The position numbers and the translations under genes are program-made. DNA of 64,000 nt. Source: Aequorivita antarctica. Its GTDB lineage: Bacteria > Bacteroidota > Bacteroidia > Flavobacteriales > Flavobacteriaceae. Shown here one piece after another: positions 62,846-64,000 of this stretch. Numbering within the stretch: the stretch's first letter is position 1; each line of letters opens with the position of its first letter. The notes beneath the pieces were generated by a model. The model was not told the origin of the DNA. It ran no database searches and saw nothing but the letters and a program-made list of their open reading frames with translations. The stretch is from assembly GCF_007997155.1 (NCBI RefSeq), contig NZ_VORT01000004.1, forward strand, positions 124,001-188,000. Direction: 5' to 3'.

Positions 62846-64000
62846 TTACTTATCATTGCCAATAATCGCAAGAAGTATTTGGCCTTTGAGGGTTAGTATG
62901 TATTGTTGGTCTTGGTGGGTAGGGGTGTTAGGGATAGTCATTGTTATCCATCCTAACTTTAATAGTGGGTCTAAATATTTTGCTCTATTGGTACTGTGGT
63001 TTGAGAGTCCTAGCTTCTCCATTAATTCCACCCTTTTAATAGGCCGTTGTACAGCTTTAAGTGTAGCAATGACTTTTTCGTGAACTTCAGTATTAACTAC
63101 AGCAAGAGCTTGGTCATTAGCTTGGTCACTAAGTTGGGATATTTGTATTGTTATATCTTGTGGTATACTATTATCATTAGGTTTAGCTTGGTCATTAGCT
63201 TGGTCATTAAGTTGATCTATAAAGTGACTAAGCTCACTAATATTATTAAAAGAAATCTTTGTATTACTAGTTACAAACAATGGATTAATGTGTAGCACTG
63301 TGAGGAAATAAGTACTTTGTTCATCCGTTTCAAATATAGGCTCAGGAGAACCATTTAACTGCATTGCGTTACGAATGGTAGGAAAACCTGTTCCTCTTCC
63401 TTCTGTGAGATGAAGTTCCTTTAAAAAGTCGCCGATACGCCTATTGCGATAATCTCTAGCCACTATATTTTTATTCTCCTTAAGAATCTGTGCGTTCACT
63501 GGAGGCACTGGTCCAGGAAAGCTAAGTATTTCAATTCTATCAACATGGACTTGGATTTCTATGGGTTTGGCGAGCTCGTAGCCTTTATGGTAAATAGCAT
63601 TTGCCAATGCTTCCTCTATTGCATCAAAAGGATAATTATAGACTCTTTGTGCTTCTGCTTTCCCTTTAATCTTTGTAACAGATTCTTTTATAACATAGGT
63701 ATTTAAATAGGCCAAAGCATTCGTTAATTGTCTATTTAAAGAGCCTTTAAAATACTTTTCTTGAAATTGCTTTCCATCTTCATCTTCTCTTATTACAAGT
63801 TCGATCCAAGAACGATTCATAAAGTTCTCTGGATTTTTTGAAAAAAACAATAGACCGACATTAGTAGGCCTTAAGAATTCCTCAGGACCTTTAGCTATTT
63901 GCATGCGTAAGCATAATTCACTAAAGGATAATGAAGTAGATTCGTTGAACAGCTCACTTCCTATTTCATTTAAATAGGCTTGGATGAGACCCAAGTTTAA
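62846..64000 (-). CDS. AlbA/RecG-like ATP-binding regulator, 5'-partial
   Basis: The frame is open to the window edge, so the N-terminal AlbA domain lies outside; 384 residues are visible. The visible part has the GHKL-like ATP-binding pattern of the AlbA_2/HATPase family (DAIEEALANAIYHKGYE, LSFPGPVPP, RGTGFPTIRNAM) and a C-terminal winged helix (LKAVQRPIKRVELMEKLGLS). The linker has the repeat DQANDQA twice, encoded by near-identical AGCTTGGTCATTAGCTTGGT blocks (63107 and 63183 regions). The family includes transcription regulators often annotated as RecG-like. It is in an accessory region and may be a defence or regulatory gene. Confidence 0.88.
   Translation of the reverse strand, partial: LNLGLIQAYLNEIGSELFNESTSLSFSELCLRMQIAKGPEEFLRPTNVGLLFFSKNPENFMNRSWIELVIREDEDGKQFQEKYFKGSLNRQLTNALAYLNTYVIKESVTKIKGKAEAQRVYNYPFDAIEEALANAIYHKGYELAKPIEIQVHVDRIEILSFPGPVPPVNAQILKENKNIVARDYRNRRIGDFLKELHLTEGRGTGFPTIRNAMQLNGSPEPIFETDEQSTYFLTVLHINPLFVTSNTKISFNNISELSHFIDQLNDQANDQAKPNDNSIPQDITIQISQLSDQANDQALAVVNTEVHEKVIATLKAVQRPIKRVELMEKLGLSNHSTNRAKYLDPLLKLGWITMTIPNTPTHQDQQYILTLKGQILLAIIGNDK

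Noticed and set aside
1-64000. tRNA or rRNA genes and ICE attachment sites
   Set aside because: No cloverleaf or rRNA sequence and no integrase gene was recognised by eye; boundaries of the element cannot be placed here.

Overview
The window is low-GC DNA from a member of the Bacteroidota, most likely a marine or environmental Flavobacteriaceae. The evidence is a type IX secretion sorting domain, a SusC/SusD pair, an RteC regulator, Bacteroidota-type tra genes and several TAnnTTTG-type minus-7 boxes. Most of it looks like an integrative and conjugative element (ICE) carrying a dense load of defence and accessory genes. No integrase and no attachment site could be recognised, so neither element end is fixed.

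Layout. 1-2226: 3' part of a secreted Asp-box (BNR) protein with a type IX sorting tail. 2358-3148: degenerate tandem repeat of about 200 bp. 3.3-7.9 kb: ssb, DUF6876-like gene, oriT-like hairpins, BfmA/BtgA-like accessory protein, relaxase and VirD4-like coupling ATPase. 8.0-10.7 kb: two secreted proteins flanked by two broken reading frames. 10.8-28.2 kb: defence island with HipBA, a HEPN protein, an ApeA-like HEPN protein, type I restriction-modification (hsdR-hsdM-hsdS), a retron (structured leader, 72-aa ORF, XRE protein, reverse transcriptase), a 237-aa possible effector, a dehydrogenase remnant, a DUF488 pair and an AbiE-type toxin-antitoxin. 28.3-35.4 kb: conjugation operon on the minus strand, read traE-F-G-I-J-K-M-N and a lipoprotein. 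35.6-37.4 kb: amidase and an HTH/ImmA metallopeptidase regulator. 38.0-40.2 kb: a bacterial ubiquitin-like operon (multi-Ubl, E1-like ThiF protein, DUF6527 protein). 40.4-44.2 kb: phosphodiesterase-type nuclease, DnaC-like ATPase, replication-type protein, HTH protein and RteC. 44.3-57.3 kb: cargo cluster with an alpha-oxoamine synthase/GNAT fusion, STAS-like protein, AraC regulator, MauE-like membrane protein, small four-cysteine secreted protein, S9 peptidase and SusD/SusC. 57.3-64 kb: structured intergenic repeats and a second accessory array (XRE regulator, unknown 216-aa protein, DUF262/DUF1524 GmrSD-like protein, HExxH protein, helical protein, and the C-terminal part of an AlbA/RecG-like regulator).

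How it works together: the mob genes, T4SS operon and RteC/HTH regulators form the transfer machinery. The restriction, retron, HEPN, AbiE, HipBA, Ubl and GmrSD genes are a multi-layered anti-phage or anti-plasmid load, and the 44-57 kb cluster looks like a secreted-peptide or nutrient-uptake module. The most interesting parts are the retron locus, the Ubl conjugation operon with its hairpin leader, the peptide/MauE/peptidase/SusCD cluster, and the repeated terminator modules at 58.9 and 61.8 kb, which look like cassette boundaries.
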